DNA from: Ophiodon elongatus
Lineage: Eukaryota; Chordata; Actinopteri; Perciformes; Hexagrammidae
Length of the DNA: 64,000 nt
NCBI GenBank assembly: GCA_016806645.1
Contig: JACSYO010002165.1
Span: forward strand, 827,710 to 891,709
Reading direction: 5' to 3'
A model generated the notes under the pieces. The model saw nothing but the letters and a program-made list of their open reading frames with translations. It made no database searches and was not told the origin of the DNA. The position numbers and the translations under genes are program-made. Positions 26,292 through 38,000 of the stretch are shown one piece after another (position 1 is the first letter of the stretch; each line of letters begins with the position of its first letter).

Positions 26292-27438
26292 CTGTTTTCA
26301 ACTGAAGAAGCTGCCAGACTTTTGAACTTTTCTCTACTTGTACAACGAGAGTCTGGTCAGACTGTTGCTTGAGCTGCTTCGGATGAAAGACGGGTTTCGA
26401 CTGTATTGGTAGCGCTATCGTTGATGCACTCGCAGAGAGAGAGAGAGACAGAGAGTTTGGAAAACAGAGTGTTAAAGGGACACTTGAAGATAAAGAATAA
26501 GTATTTCATAGCGTTCTAGCTTTTCTCTGGTCTCAACATGCAAACTTCAAAGCTTTAAGAAGGGTTCTTTTACCATGAAAGGCACTCCATGAAGAAAAGG
26601 CTGAAGTTTCTCTCTGTGGTTTGAGTTAGATTTCTAGGTCAGTAGCAAAATGGATACCACAGTCGATTCTTCCACTTTCACTATGGATTTCTGAGCTCGG
26701 TGGGAGACAGAAAACATCTTGACACTCTCCTTCCCCTCCGCCACAGTGCATATTGCCGCGGGGTGCCTTATTAAGAGATGTTTGGGAAAGAGGTTTTTGG
26801 AGAGTAGCTTTCAATTATTGACATGCAGGGACGAGCTAAAACATATCAATGCCAGAAATGAAAAGTGGGGCTGACAGGGAACAGTCCTGTGTTCAATACG
26901 TGCACACTCCCGACAAGCGCACACGCTTTGTGAACTAAATAATCACATCGGTTGGCTGGTTTTTGTGTTGTGTATCAGCTAAGTAGCAGCAGTGCATGTA
27001 CATTTATTTTTTTATTCAGTGCATATACATTTTTTTTTTAATCCATTAAATCCATTAAATCCATTAAAGTAAAGTTTTATTTACGGCAAGCGTTGTGCTG
27101 AGGTCCACTCACACGGGAGACCCATACGTAGGACAAGATAAAAAAATATATATGAAAAAAAAACTGATTCGAAAGAAATGCAATGCGGTGGTAAACCATT
27201 TTCACTTTATTGTACTTCTGCAGCATATCCAGACACGCAGGTATCGTGTGGAATTCACAGAGTGTAAGTGGATCAGAGGAGATCAGTTCTCTACATCATC
27301 CCAATTACTGCCCAGCCTCCGTGGTATCGATGCACAGAGCGGAGGACAACATACGAGGAGGGTATGTCAACAGAAATGTACTTAACTATTCAATTATTTG
27401 TGATTTATTTATTTATTTATTTATTCAAATTCAGTACA
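26292..27438. other. Noncoding block with minor tandem repeats
   Basis: Includes a GA array at about 26433-26450, three copies of the 10-mer AATCCATTAA near 27039-27067, and an (ATTT)n array at 27404-27424. Frames here are short and unsupported. Confidence 0.55.
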
Positions 27439-27738
27439 GAGCTGCAACAGTATATAGATTAATCGATCAGTTGTCCACTATTTAATTCATTGCAAACTAT
27501 TTTGATGAATGATTTGAGTAAAAAAAAAAAAGATTTCAGATTCCAGCTTCTTAATTGGGAATATTTTCATGAGTTTTTTTCTCCTCTATGACAGTAAACT
27601 GAATACTTTTGAGTTGACAAAACTTCTTAGGACGTCATCGTGGACTTTTGTGCATCATATTCTGACGTGTTTTAGACCAAACAACTAATGGATTAATCAA
27701 AAGAATAATCGACAATGAAAACAATCATAGTTTGCAGA
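27439..27738. mobile_element. MITE-like nonautonomous element, family B copy 2
   Basis: About 300 bp beginning GAGCTGCAACAG...GATTAATCGATCAG and ending GACAATGAAAACAATC...GTTTGCAG. It is collinear with the copy at 7032-7366 through the blocks GACAGTAAACTGAATAC, GGACGTCATCGTGGAC, TATTCTGACGTGTTTTAGACC and GGATTAATCAAAAGAATAATCGACAA. Here the internal homopolymer is an A run (27520-27531), while copy 1 has T tracts further along. No coding capacity. Confidence 0.88.
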
Positions 27739-28024
27739 CCGAGTTCAGTATGCTTTCTTTTTTGTTTTTGGAACACAAAAGACTAGTGTTAGGATCTCAC
27801 GTAATAAATTACCCACAAATCTTTGCATTTTGTGAACTACCTTTGCTTTGGGATAATGACATATTTGAAATCCCTAGTTTTGCAAACACAACTGTCTAAA
27901 ATGTGTAATTGTCTGTTTTATCAAAGCCAATGTTTTCCCTGAAAAGTAAAAAAAAAGTATTATTTGGGGATGGGATCAACAATGTGCCGAATCTGTGCAT
28001 ATCAGACCACGAACGGGCTCAGTT

Positions 28025-28110
28025 TAGGGCTGCAGCGATTGATTATATTGTTTGGTAATCGAGGAATCTACTGATTATTCCATCGATTAATCGAGTGATC
28101 GGAAAATGTT
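28025..28110. mobile_element. Fragment of a related GATTAATCGA-type element
   Basis: The stretch starts GGGCTGCAGCGATTGATT and continues with GGTAATCGAGGAATC and CGATTAATCGAGTGATCGG, the word style of family B ends but not collinear with it. It is probably a separate family or a fragment. The AT-rich DNA up to about 28560 may belong to the same insertion. Confidence 0.5.
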
Positions 28111-29125
28111 TGTGCTTTTCAAGGAGCAGTGGTAAATATACAAAAGACAAAATAAAAAATGTACATTTGTATTGCAAAAATTGCCTACAACTATATTATC
28201 TGTCAAAACTAATTACTAATATTCTAAATACTAATTTAGTGGACTTATGTGCCATACTACTTTCTAGGTTTCAAGGCTCCAGGAAAACTTTTCCCCACCA
28301 CCACACAGGAAAACAATTTATAACGTCCTGAAGCCAGTGTAAACAAGCCAAAAATTCAAAATATTAACCTTTTACTTATTGTCCTCTGTTGTGATTATTT
28401 GCATATAAACACGCAATTCAAGTTACTAGGAAATAAATGATTGTATTTTTAATTAAAATATATGCTCTGATTAATAATCATCTCGCCATTAAAAGTTGTA
28501 ATTATGCATTATAAGCTGCTTAGAGCTAGCGCTAGGAAGCTAAACGGGTCATTAAACAGTTCGTTAAACGAAGCCTTGATGCGGAGACTTTGCACCGACG
28601 CCTTTTCATCGACGGAGTCACTCGAGGAACGGTTTCAGCCCCGGCTCGGTCTCATCTGTGATGATGACCTGAAGAAAGAGACGTATCATCGTGCTCCGCC
28701 ACAGCGGAGGTGGCCGGTGTCGTTTCTCTCTCCAGCGGTGCTCGTCTCAGCATCAGGAACAGCTCCCTTGTCCTCACGCGGCGACTGCCAGGCGGGGTGC
28801 CTCATTAGATCACACAACAGAACAATAAACACTTCTCCGCAGTGACGGGCCAATAAGGTGCTCAGCAAAGCGGCCCGCGTTGCCGCGCCGACTCGCATCC
28901 CAGATGCGCCGCCGGCCCGTTAATGGGAGACGGCGGCGTGTTCCGTGATTAGGCGGGGTAATGGTGAGTGACTGCCTCTGGAGGGTTTCGTTGGGAAGGG
29001 TGGCGTCCGCGGTAGACGCTGACAAAGCCTAATCCAGTGCTGCACGTTTACATACAATGAAGAATTGTCCAGACAAGGAGCTGTGCATGTACTTTTCCCC
29101 ACACGAAGACGGGAGACGCAGAGAG

Positions 29126-29126
<1 letters not shown>
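28111..29126. other. Noncoding block ending in CpG-rich segment
   Basis: About 28560-29000 has raised CpG content, including CGCCGCCGGCCCG near 28909, and a GGTAATGGTGAGTGAC donor-like word near 28958. No open frame with an acceptable start and domain precedes it. A 113-codon plus frame (28504-28845) lacks motifs. Confidence 0.4.

Positions 29127-29214
<88 letters not shown>
29127..29214. repeat. (CT)n polypyrimidine array, 88 bp
   Basis: A near-pure CT array with a TTTCTTT interruption at about 29173-29180. Long mirror-symmetric polypyrimidine of this kind can form H-DNA (triplex). It makes a poly-Leu/Ser artefact frame. Confidence 0.96.
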
Positions 29215-29217
<3 letters not shown>

Positions 29218-29646
29218 GGTGGTTGAAGGGATTAGAGTGAGAGACGGTGATTCATTTCCTGACTTTTGGCACAGCCATTCTGGATTCTCCTGGGGTTGGG
29301 GGGAGGGAGGGGGTACTGCAAAGCCCGTATTATACTGGGGATGCTCACAGAACCCAGCTGCTAATGAAATGAGAGCTCCTCTGAGCTCATGCTCACTCCC
29401 GATTTCAGGAGAGGGTTTTCGCAGGCAGAAATAAGGACCAGAAATCCTTTACCTCACATGACTTTGGTTTGAGGGCTCGAGGGGACGGCCTTTAGAAAGC
29501 AAAAATCTTCTGATGATGTTTGATTCTTTTAAAGAACTGGGTAAAACTGGAATCAATAGCTTGGTGTATTGGTACCCGACGTCAATGTTTCAGTGCAAGC
29601 TCAGTCAGAAAGTTACATATCACTCTTAATTTCCTTATTCCATCAG

Positions 29647-29761
29647 ATCTCTGCCGCTTTTCGGCCAACCAATGATCGTCCTGGCAAAGGGGTATTTAGA
29701 CTTTTACATCACCAGCTACGTCTCGTTGATGAACGTGGCCATGGCCAGAGTGTCTGGGAAG
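29647..29761 (+). CDS. Candidate internal coding exon, 115 bp
   Basis: The stretch is preceded by a good acceptor (pyrimidine-rich ...TTCCTTATTCCATCAG ending at 29646) and followed by AAG|GTGGTA, an acceptable donor at 29762. One base plus 38 codons are open between them; the peptide begins SLPLFGQPMIVLAK and ends MARVSGK. Third positions are mostly G or C, unlike nearby AT-rich DNA, and the peptide has a varied, protein-like composition with a hydrophobic/aromatic middle. If real, the exon begins in phase 1 and ends in phase 0. I do not recognise the protein. Against it: the frame simply runs on to a stop at 29786, another frame is also open, no partner exon was found, and a family A repeat begins about 12 bp downstream, so the segment may belong to a larger repeat. 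Confidence 0.22.
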
Positions 29762-29772
29762 GTGGTAGCACA

Positions 29773-30137
29773 GTCTATGAGAAAATGACTCTACTTCTCT
29801 CTTGATTTATTCCCTCAGTAAACATTGTAAACATGAGTTTATGGTCTCAATCTCTAGTTTCAAGTCTTCTTCAATACAGCATGATGTTCATTTAGTAAAT
29901 TATGGTCCATTTAGAGTCAAACAGACCATAAAGCAGGGTATGCTTTAGGGCAGGGCTACCTTGTAATAGACAGGTCGCTGCCATGGCGTTGACCCATCTG
30001 GGAGTTGTTCATGTATTCATCATAGACCTTTAACCCTCTCACGGTGTTTTCAGTTAATAACATTTTTTTTTGGTGGCTTAAAAATGTTGTGCCCAGCATT
30101 GGGATTGTACTTAGCTTCACCAAGACAAAACCAAGAC
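29773..30137 (+). mobile_element. Dispersed repeat family A, copy 2
   Basis: Begins at AGTCTATGAGAAAATGACTC and is collinear with the copy at 61569-62067 up to the GACAGGT block. It then follows the 59806-60195 copy through CTGGGAGTTGT, CCTTT(A/C)AC, TGTTTTCAGTT and GGTTGTACTT-like blocks. It lacks the AAGTGAAGCCAA 5' part found in the two right-hand copies, so it is truncated or a shorter variant. Noncoding. Confidence 0.9.
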
Positions 30138-33100
30138 AGACAGAGAGGCGAACGCTCACTCACAGACGTACACACAAGACCGATAGCACGATCCTCCTGG
30201 CGGGGATGAAAATGAACAAAGAAAAGATACAATTTTAACTCAAAATGCGACTCGTCAGATTCACTAAAGGCCTCATGCGTGTATACAATTTGTGACCATA
30301 AAATGATTTCCATGTCTGCCTGACCTACTGCAAGGCTCCATTCTTTCACCAGAGCAAAACAACACGCTCCGAACATGAGTCTGAAATGTACGGAAGACGT
30401 TCGGAGAAAGTCTTGAAGTTCTAAGTTACCTTGGACGGACCTTGTAGTACAGATCTGTAAAAGGGTCGCACACTTCTAAATGTCATGAGGTGACTAAGCC
30501 GAGTGGAATGCTTCTGTGTGTAGCATTGATTCGGTGTGTGCTTTATCACCTTACTGTGGTTTATGGCCCCGCCTCAAAAGTCGGGCCCCATTCGAGCCCT
30601 GCAGGTTCTGGTAGGAGGAATGTCACGAGATGTCGGGGGGGGAAGCAACAAATGACCAATTACTTGGCTAACATCTAAGGAGACAAAGAACATTTAAGTG
30701 GTGTACTAGGAGTACAGGAAAAGTGGAGAGGGGAAGTTTCAGGTTGGTTGCTTTCTCAGTTCCAGGGAGGAAATTGATGAGGTTAAAGCGATCGTCAAGT
30801 CATCTCGGGATATACGATGGTAGAGATGCTGCCGGTGCTCACGGCTCTGCAACGTGTTTTATTCCCCGCTCCGACTCTGTTCAGGCCTCAAGAGCCGGAG
30901 ATCCTTTGACTCTTGCTCTCAGGGGATTTTACTCAAAGGGTTGCAGGTTCGTACACAACAAGGTGCATGCATTGTGCCTCTGTAGGGTTCCTGCTCACGT
31001 CGGTCTGAAAGGACATAAAGGAGTGGATCGTCTCGCTTAAACAAGCTCTGCAGCGACACAATAGATCTGAAAATTGCATTAGGCGAATCAGAGCTCAAGA
31101 GTATAATTCAAGAGGAACGTGGCAGCGGTGGTACAGGGAGACAAAAGGAAGCTTTCTTTTCAACTTAAATAACAAAGTCCACGCAACATTTAGAAATAAA
31201 GTCAGATTCGGGGAAAGAAGAAGTGATATTTAACAGAATAACAGCATTTTAAAGATAATTGGTAGGCATCCAACTGGTCTCTGTGATAAGTATCAGGTAG
31301 AGGAGTTAATTATGATCATAATAAATACTATAGTACTACTGATTATAGTTTTGGCTTGGCAAACAGGATTAAATGTATAGATTTTTATCTTTGGTCCAGT
31401 CTTTGAAGCTGAGGGAGGCAGGGATGCTCCTAAAGCGCTGATTGTCAACGAAGAAGAAGAAGAAGAAGGAGGAAGTGTTGGTTGTCACAACCCTTTAACT
31501 CCAGGGAAAGCAGGGTAAATATGGACAAGTTAGAACAAAGAAAGTTGATGTCTCACTCAGGATTCAATAAATGAACTATAACCAAACGTAATCAATACTT
31601 GTCGTTGTCTTTATTTTAACCAGGGAAGGCTGAGGATAATTGCAACAGATGTGGGGATGTTGAATAACGGCCTTGGGGCTTATGCCAAGAATCCCCTTAT
31701 TTCATCAAGTATAGAATGTATTGTTTTTCCATTCTAATTTTAGCCTTCATACCTATGCTGCATCAATAAAGTATTGTTATTATCCAAAGTGAGGCTTTCT
31801 GAAATATAAGCTCAGGGACTAACGTTCCCCCGTTCCCCTAATACGTCATACTGTATGTTTACCCTTTTCGCAAACGGCATGTGACATTTGGATGGGAACG
31901 GGGTTCTGCTGTATCCTCGGTACTTGTGCTTCCTTTATTATGTAACAAATGTGTTTTTGTGAAGAAGCATCTCCCAGTGAAATAGGACCCTTGTCTAATG
32001 GCAATTATCCACTTTGGGAAACAGCCGCAGCCAATGCCTCTGTCTGCCTGTTTCCTTATAAAAGACCTGTCATGTCATGACAGACCCGGCAATCATATCT
32101 TATCCCGCTGTGCATAGGAAATACACCCTGATGGCTGAGTGAGCCTCCATTAGTTTTGATTACCAGCTCCATTATCACGTCTAAGCCCACTTGTCTGCAG
32201 TCATATCGTTGCCCTGTTAACATTAGCTGTTTCCATTATGCAATTAGTGTTTTCCCACGAAACACTATATATAGTATATAGTCCAGCTACTGTGTGGAGT
32301 TCATTAATTATAGGAATTATCCAAGCCAAACAAAACCCCCACACGGTTCTTGCGCTAACAGGCCATGGACCTCAGGGCTCAGCAAAGGAAACCTAGACTG
32401 CAAATCTGTGAATGTATCCAAACGGTCACGGTTGAGCAGGTTCACGTCAGATGGACTGGTGATATGACGGGATAACTTTGGACTGGTTTCCTATCCGTGG
32501 TGTTTTTATTTTTTGTCGGTGCCAGTGGTAAAGAAGAAAAAACTAAATCAATATAAAACAAAAAATATATAACCGTAACAAAATGAAAATCCCACATCAT
32601 TTTTTTTTGTGTGCCCCAGGTCTTGAATACCACACCACAGGTTGTATTTGCTCTGACTCTGAGCTGTCCTGCTCTCCGAAGCCTTCCCCTCCTCCGAGGT
32701 CCTGCCTTCTGTTCACTGGTACTGTTTGTTTCCCACTCCAGGCTCCAACTATGGGCTGCCAACTGCTCGTCCTCCCTCCCTCCCCCCCTCCCCCCGTCTC
32801 CTACAGTAGCTTCCTGTGTTGGACGAAGGCCCGGTGCTTCCGAGCTTAAATAATGTGCATTTTCTCCCTTGAATCCCCGCTTCTGAAAAGTGGAGCAGAC
32901 TCCTCACCTGGAGACAGAAGAGTCCTTTCAGTCCGTTCCATCCAGGCAAACGCCAGCGCTGTCTGCTGTTTTATTTACCAGCCGCCCTGAATTATTCAGG
33001 ACAATTTAGCCGCGCTTCAGTCAGTTGGAGAAAATGACAAGCTATATTATAAGCCAGGATGCCCTCAAAAACCTGATGAATAATACACTGTAAGAGGAAT

Positions 33101-35360
33101 TAATCTCTTTAAATAAACATTGGTGTGATTCATTTGGAGCACGCACTGTGGGCCCCCGGAAAAAACAAACACGTCTCACGGTGTCTCACTCGGTGGCGAT
33201 CACATCTCCAAGAAGGAAGCATAGCCGGAGGAGCTGCAGCGGTCGGTCTGAGAGGAAGCTAATATCCGAGTATTAGACAGTGGGCTGAGCTGAAAGCCCC
33301 CCCCCTTTTTTTATGTGTGTGGCTTCTGTGCTGTAATTAATATGGCGGTAATAAGGTGTGCACTCTCAGAGAAAGGGGCTCATTGTCTTGGATTCACGGG
33401 CTTTATTGTGCAATCTTCAATATTCCGACTTTAGTTAGAAATGCACACGTTGGGATTAGATGCATAATTCAACCTCCTCCGTTTTTTTTATTATTTCAGG
33501 TAAAAGATGAATTCTTTATCACACGCCTTCCAGTCTCCTCCCCCAAACAGCTCAAATGTACTGCGTGGTCCCATTTCCTTAAAAAAAACCTGTCTCCCAG
33601 GGAAGCTGTTAAAGAGGCAGCACTCTCCATCTGTCACTCAGCGAGCGCGGAGCTGGAAAAAATAAATAACAAATTCCTCGGTGGTGATTGTGCCTTGATA
33701 AATATGTCATCAGCTGTCCGTCCCTTCCTCGCCTCCTATCCAATTCATTTTTATTTATTTTTTTGCTCGTAATTGATTACTTGCTCTTCCGCACCATATG
33801 AGTTTCATATTACAGTTTGGGATTTTTTTGCAGTGCACTCCGTGAAACTCCCCATTCACTTTGCATTAAGTCACAGCCGTGACTCATAAACAAACTCTCG
33901 GAGGCGCTTCGTGGTGGAAGCGCCGCTGACCTCATTTCCTCACTTCGCCACTCAAGTTTTTAACACTCCCGCCGCCGCCATCAACGCCACTAATGCCGAT
34001 CCTTGAACCGCCATCTTATCAGTGCAGTGCCTCAACGCCCGCCACCTGTTCCTCTGACAGGCCTGAACTCACGCTTCACCTGACGGGTTCAGTGGAATTG
34101 CGTGTCGGTGCCGAGCAAATACACCGGCTGCTATAAATAGACCCCGAGTCAGCCCCCTTGAGCTTTGTGGGTCACCGGCTGCTTCTATCGATCGTCGGAA
34201 ATTACAGGGAGTGAAAACACCAACGCCAAGACAATGTCGGTGTGAAGGCCTTGGCGATGATGTTGACCTTAAACTAATGCCACATGGATGGGGAAAAAAA
34301 AGTGGGACAACAGTGTCATCTCTCCCAATTTAAAGCCTCTGTTTCAGATTGATTTATTCTGCACTAAAAGCAGAGTCTCCCTATAGGCTGCCCACGAGCA
34401 CTCGCCTCTTAACCGCTTGGAGAGATCTCTTCTGGAGTGGCACTCTCAAGGGTGAGCTGACGGTCGGACGAAGGCAAGTCGCGACCACATTCAAAACGTC
34501 CAATCGAATGGCAAGAGGTACGGCACCAGCAACCTGACCGTGGCGACGTCACGCGGAATCGTAATTTTCCACAGCGATGTAGAGCTCTGTAGTGAAAAGC
34601 ACAGAACACTGAGTGGTCCCTTTGTGTCTGCGGGTAATAGAACTGGCCGCGTACTGTATATCAAAGTAATCTGACACCAGAATGAAATCTGATTGATGCA
34701 ATCTTCCTGGGGTCCCTCTTCAGGTTAAGAGAAAAGCTCTTCGCGCTATCAAGACAAGATGAGCTTTTTGTCACGTTTCTTTCATTCATCCCTGCTTGTC
34801 ACGAACGACATACCAAACTTCCCACGGAGAGTTACATGCCCCCCCCCCCACCCCCCTTGGGTTTTTTCCTTTCAGCCCTCTGGTAACACAGAGGAGAGGA
34901 AGCATTTTGTTCCTTTCATTGCTATCACTGCTGCCTGCTGATGTCGGGTTTTAGATGCCTTATGTCAGTTCATGCTGCAACAATCAACACAAGGCCTATC
35001 GACTTAACTTCATCAGAATGTTCATCAGGAACCACAGAATGTCTCAGAAAGGAGCCTAGTGTTTAAAGTAATAATCTGAAGTAATTGAAGTAATAACTAG
35101 AAACGTGCACTTAGGAGGGTGCAGATTTCCACCAGCTGTGTCTGCAACGACCACTGCGATATTGTGTGATTGAATGAATACAGCCCACAATTGGCTAACT
35201 CCCCCACCCGTCTAGAAAACTAATGGCATGTAAGGCGTCGTAAAACACACTTAATTCAAACTAAAAAATGCAGGCATTTGGCTCCAAGTCATACGATCTT
35301 GCCAAAAACTAAATTAAAACCACCAGGCTGTCTGCCCGCGTAGGAGCAGCTGAGTTGAGG
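30138..35360. other. Noncoding block, partly regulatory-looking
   Basis: No gene is recognised. 31449-31474 is a GAA-rich trinucleotide run. 31980-32290 is a compact mixed segment (GGCAATTATCC, CAGTCATATCG, CCATTATGCAATTAGTG) with CNE-like character. 32770-32800 is polypyrimidine. A perfect CTATAAATAG word lies at 34131. C runs occur at about 34838-34856. Frames up to 138 codons (33356-33772) have no motifs and contain low-complexity T-rich parts. Confidence 0.4.
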
Positions 35361-35672
35361 CGAGATATATCAGTGTGTGTACTGGTAGTTCCCTTAGCTG
35401 TTAGCGGGTTAGCCAAACACGCCCTCGTAAACAATACAAGTGAGCCCGATACAGCAGTGTGTGTACTGGTATTTCTGTTAGCGGTTAGCCAAACACACCG
35501 TCCAAAATATTAGAAGTGAGCGGCGGAGCAGCAGCAGCCGAGAGGTATGTAGTAGTGTGTAAACGGTTGGTTCCGTTAGCTGGTGGTCAAACATGCGACC
35601 GATGGCGAGGCGATACGTTAAGCTACCAGTGGGTGTGCGCGGCGATACGTTAAGCTAGCAGTGGGTGTACTA
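35361..35672. repeat. Degenerate tandem repeat, about 84-99 bp units plus a 32-bp doublet
   Basis: AGTGTGTGTACTGGTA(G/T)TTC followed by TTAGC(G/T)G...AGCCAAACAC occurs at about 35371 and 35455 (period 84). A more diverged third copy (AGTGTGTAAACGG...TTCCGTTAGCTGGTGGTCAAACA) starts near 35554. The block ends in a direct doublet of GGCGATACGTTAAGCTA at 35609 and 35641 (period 32). Each unit is rich in GTTAGC words. Confidence 0.85.
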
Positions 35673-38000
35673 GCCATGTGAGCTGAGAAGCCATCAAGTG
35701 ACAGTGATAGCTTTTCTCCCCTCCTCCTCTATGTCGTTTTTCGCCACTCGGCAACTCACCATAAGAGACCATCTGTTTCGAAAAAAGCACCTCTCTATTG
35801 TCTCTCCCTCCCCCTCTTCGCAGGTATCTTTTTATCCCGTTTTACTGAATTAATGCAGCTCCCAGTGCACACAGTGCCGGCTCGGGCGTCAACATCTGTT
35901 GGTGGGAGGCTGCTTGGCTACCGGGTCCAAGGAGGAGTGGATGCAAGGCAAGAGCCACCCGCCAACAGCTAGCACAAAAAGAAATGTACAAACTTTCATG
36001 TAAACTTGGAGGAGATTGATGTTTTCAGTAACAAAGTGTTTACCTGAAAAGTGCCAGCAAAACACCATATGTTGCGACGGCTTTCTTTTCCTTCCGCGCT
36101 CCGATGGAGTCAGCTTTAATAATTAGAAGAGGGAAAAACAAATATGCCATAGTCAAGTGTCTGCTGACGTGTTGTGTACGCTGGGAGGTGGCCTTCTTTT
36201 GGAAATACAAACAGAGAACTCTCCTTTCCTGCTTTTGGCAGCCCCCGTGGGCGTTGGGTAAACCCTCCTGGCACAGCTCGAGAAGCTGGATGTTACTTGG
36301 CTACTGAACTCTAATGAAATATTATTATTATTGGCTCTGATGGCGGCCCGGCATCGGCATCACTCAAAGGTCACGAGCCGTTTAAAGGGAGGATTGCTTC
36401 GAGGCTGTTTAGGTTAAAAGGCGGGAGTCTGGGATGAAGATGGAAGACGGGATGGGAGGGGGGGGGGGGCTGCTGATGAAAGAATGAGGGAAGAATAGTG
36501 CTCCCTGATGGCTTATTGTTCACAGAAATATAGATCAGAGCTTATTGCTCTACATTTTGCAGAGCTTGATAAATTAATAACGCCATACAAGGCATCTGCA
36601 TGTGTTTGAGCAATGCAGATGATGGAATATTTCACTAAATATGAAAATATCTAAATAGTTTGTTTGAGCGAAAGTGCTTGACTCCCTGCGTCTCTTCATA
36701 GCTGAAAACCGAAACCCGGTACTTGACGGCAACAAGTGTGAGATGCTTGACTTTTCACTCACAACAAATTCACTTGATGGGAGTCGCTGGAGAAAAAAAT
36801 AATTATTATTAAGCAGTCCGTTCAGACGCCGACTCAATTCCATTTAATGCACTATCATAAACATTGTATCGGGCCAATTACACGGCGCGCGGAGCAGAGG
36901 GTGTTTTATTCAGATGAAAGTGGAGAGAAAGCGCCCGCTTTTCGCCGAAGGCATCCGGGCTGAAACGACAGAAGAAACCCCCGCACTGGGGCCTCCGATC
37001 CACACGGGGGTAAACCCCCTGACGGGATGTGTGTGATGTTGCGGAGCTGCGGAGCGTGGGAACCGGAGGGAGATTACGAGGGTGGCTCGCCTTATCAGAT
37101 CCACGTTTTCAAAAGGCAGAGAGGGGACTCGTCTTGTGTTGCCGCCAGTTTGGAGGACACCAGAGCTGTCGAGGGGCAGATAGACGACCTGATGACGACT
37201 CGATTTAACCCTGAAACTATTGACCACGAGGCCCCGCTGACGAATAGTGATGACAACAAAATACTCCTCAATGGCGGATGTTTTGGAGAAAAAAAGAGGC
37301 CCTTTTCTAAAGAACATCTTTCGACACGTATGTCCCGGTCACCGCGGAATGGATCCTGCTCAAGCCTTTTCCCCTTTGTCTCCCACTGTTTGTAATTACA
37401 GAAGTGCAAAGCCCGAACGGGGCGGTTTGGCCCTCGAGGCACAGTTTGCCTCCTAACAGGCCCATTAGATGCGTATCCAGTGACATGAAGACGTGGCAGC
37501 GAGCTCATGGGTAACATGTTTGTGATGCGGCAACACGCTAGCACATGGATGTCCACACAGTAAAGCTCAGAGTTGCAAACCACAAGCCGTGAGCACACGT
37601 ACAGATGCGGTCTACTGTATGGGGGTAATGGTGGTGCTGAGTGGCGGCGTGTGACAGCGAAGAGGTAATGAACAGGAGATTTCAGTCCATATAAAACCGC
37701 AGCAGGTGTTTTATAGTGCACATCAATGTTCAGATGGTAGGTACCTGCAGCGTCTACAGAAAAAGGTAGGAAATACTAAATATTTCTCCAAAATGCCGAT
37801 AACTATTTTACAATATTTGTAATTGTTGGAAGTATTCTTGCTAGTGCTTTGTTGTTTTTTTATGAGCAGTCAATTGTGACGTAAGCGTGGGTCTGGGCTG
37901 TCCTCGATAGAATCCTTTCTCTATTGACTAATAACACTCATACAATTTTTTGTTTTTTGGCTATGAATAAATGAGTTGATTTAATCAACAGATCTGTAAA
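35673..38000. other. Noncoding block with long minus-strand frame
   Basis: Contains a strong acceptor-like polypyrimidine (35806-35823) followed by a 49-codon open frame ending at 35972, and a 208-codon minus-strand frame at 37095-37721. Opposing frames of 122 and 135 codons overlap that one. The peptides show no domain, and no promoter or splice partner is evident. CpG-rich DNA at 36930-37180 probably explains the lack of stops. A G run lies near 36460-36469. Confidence 0.4.

Noticed and set aside
29647..29761. Nuclear factor I family exon, from a loose match of the second half
   Set aside because: Only scattered residues agree and the family's signature residues are absent; the match is at chance level.
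30935..31040. tRNA or tRNA-derived SINE (GGTTGCAGGTTCGTAC word)
   Set aside because: A B-box-like word is present, but no A-box at proper spacing and no cloverleaf could be drawn.
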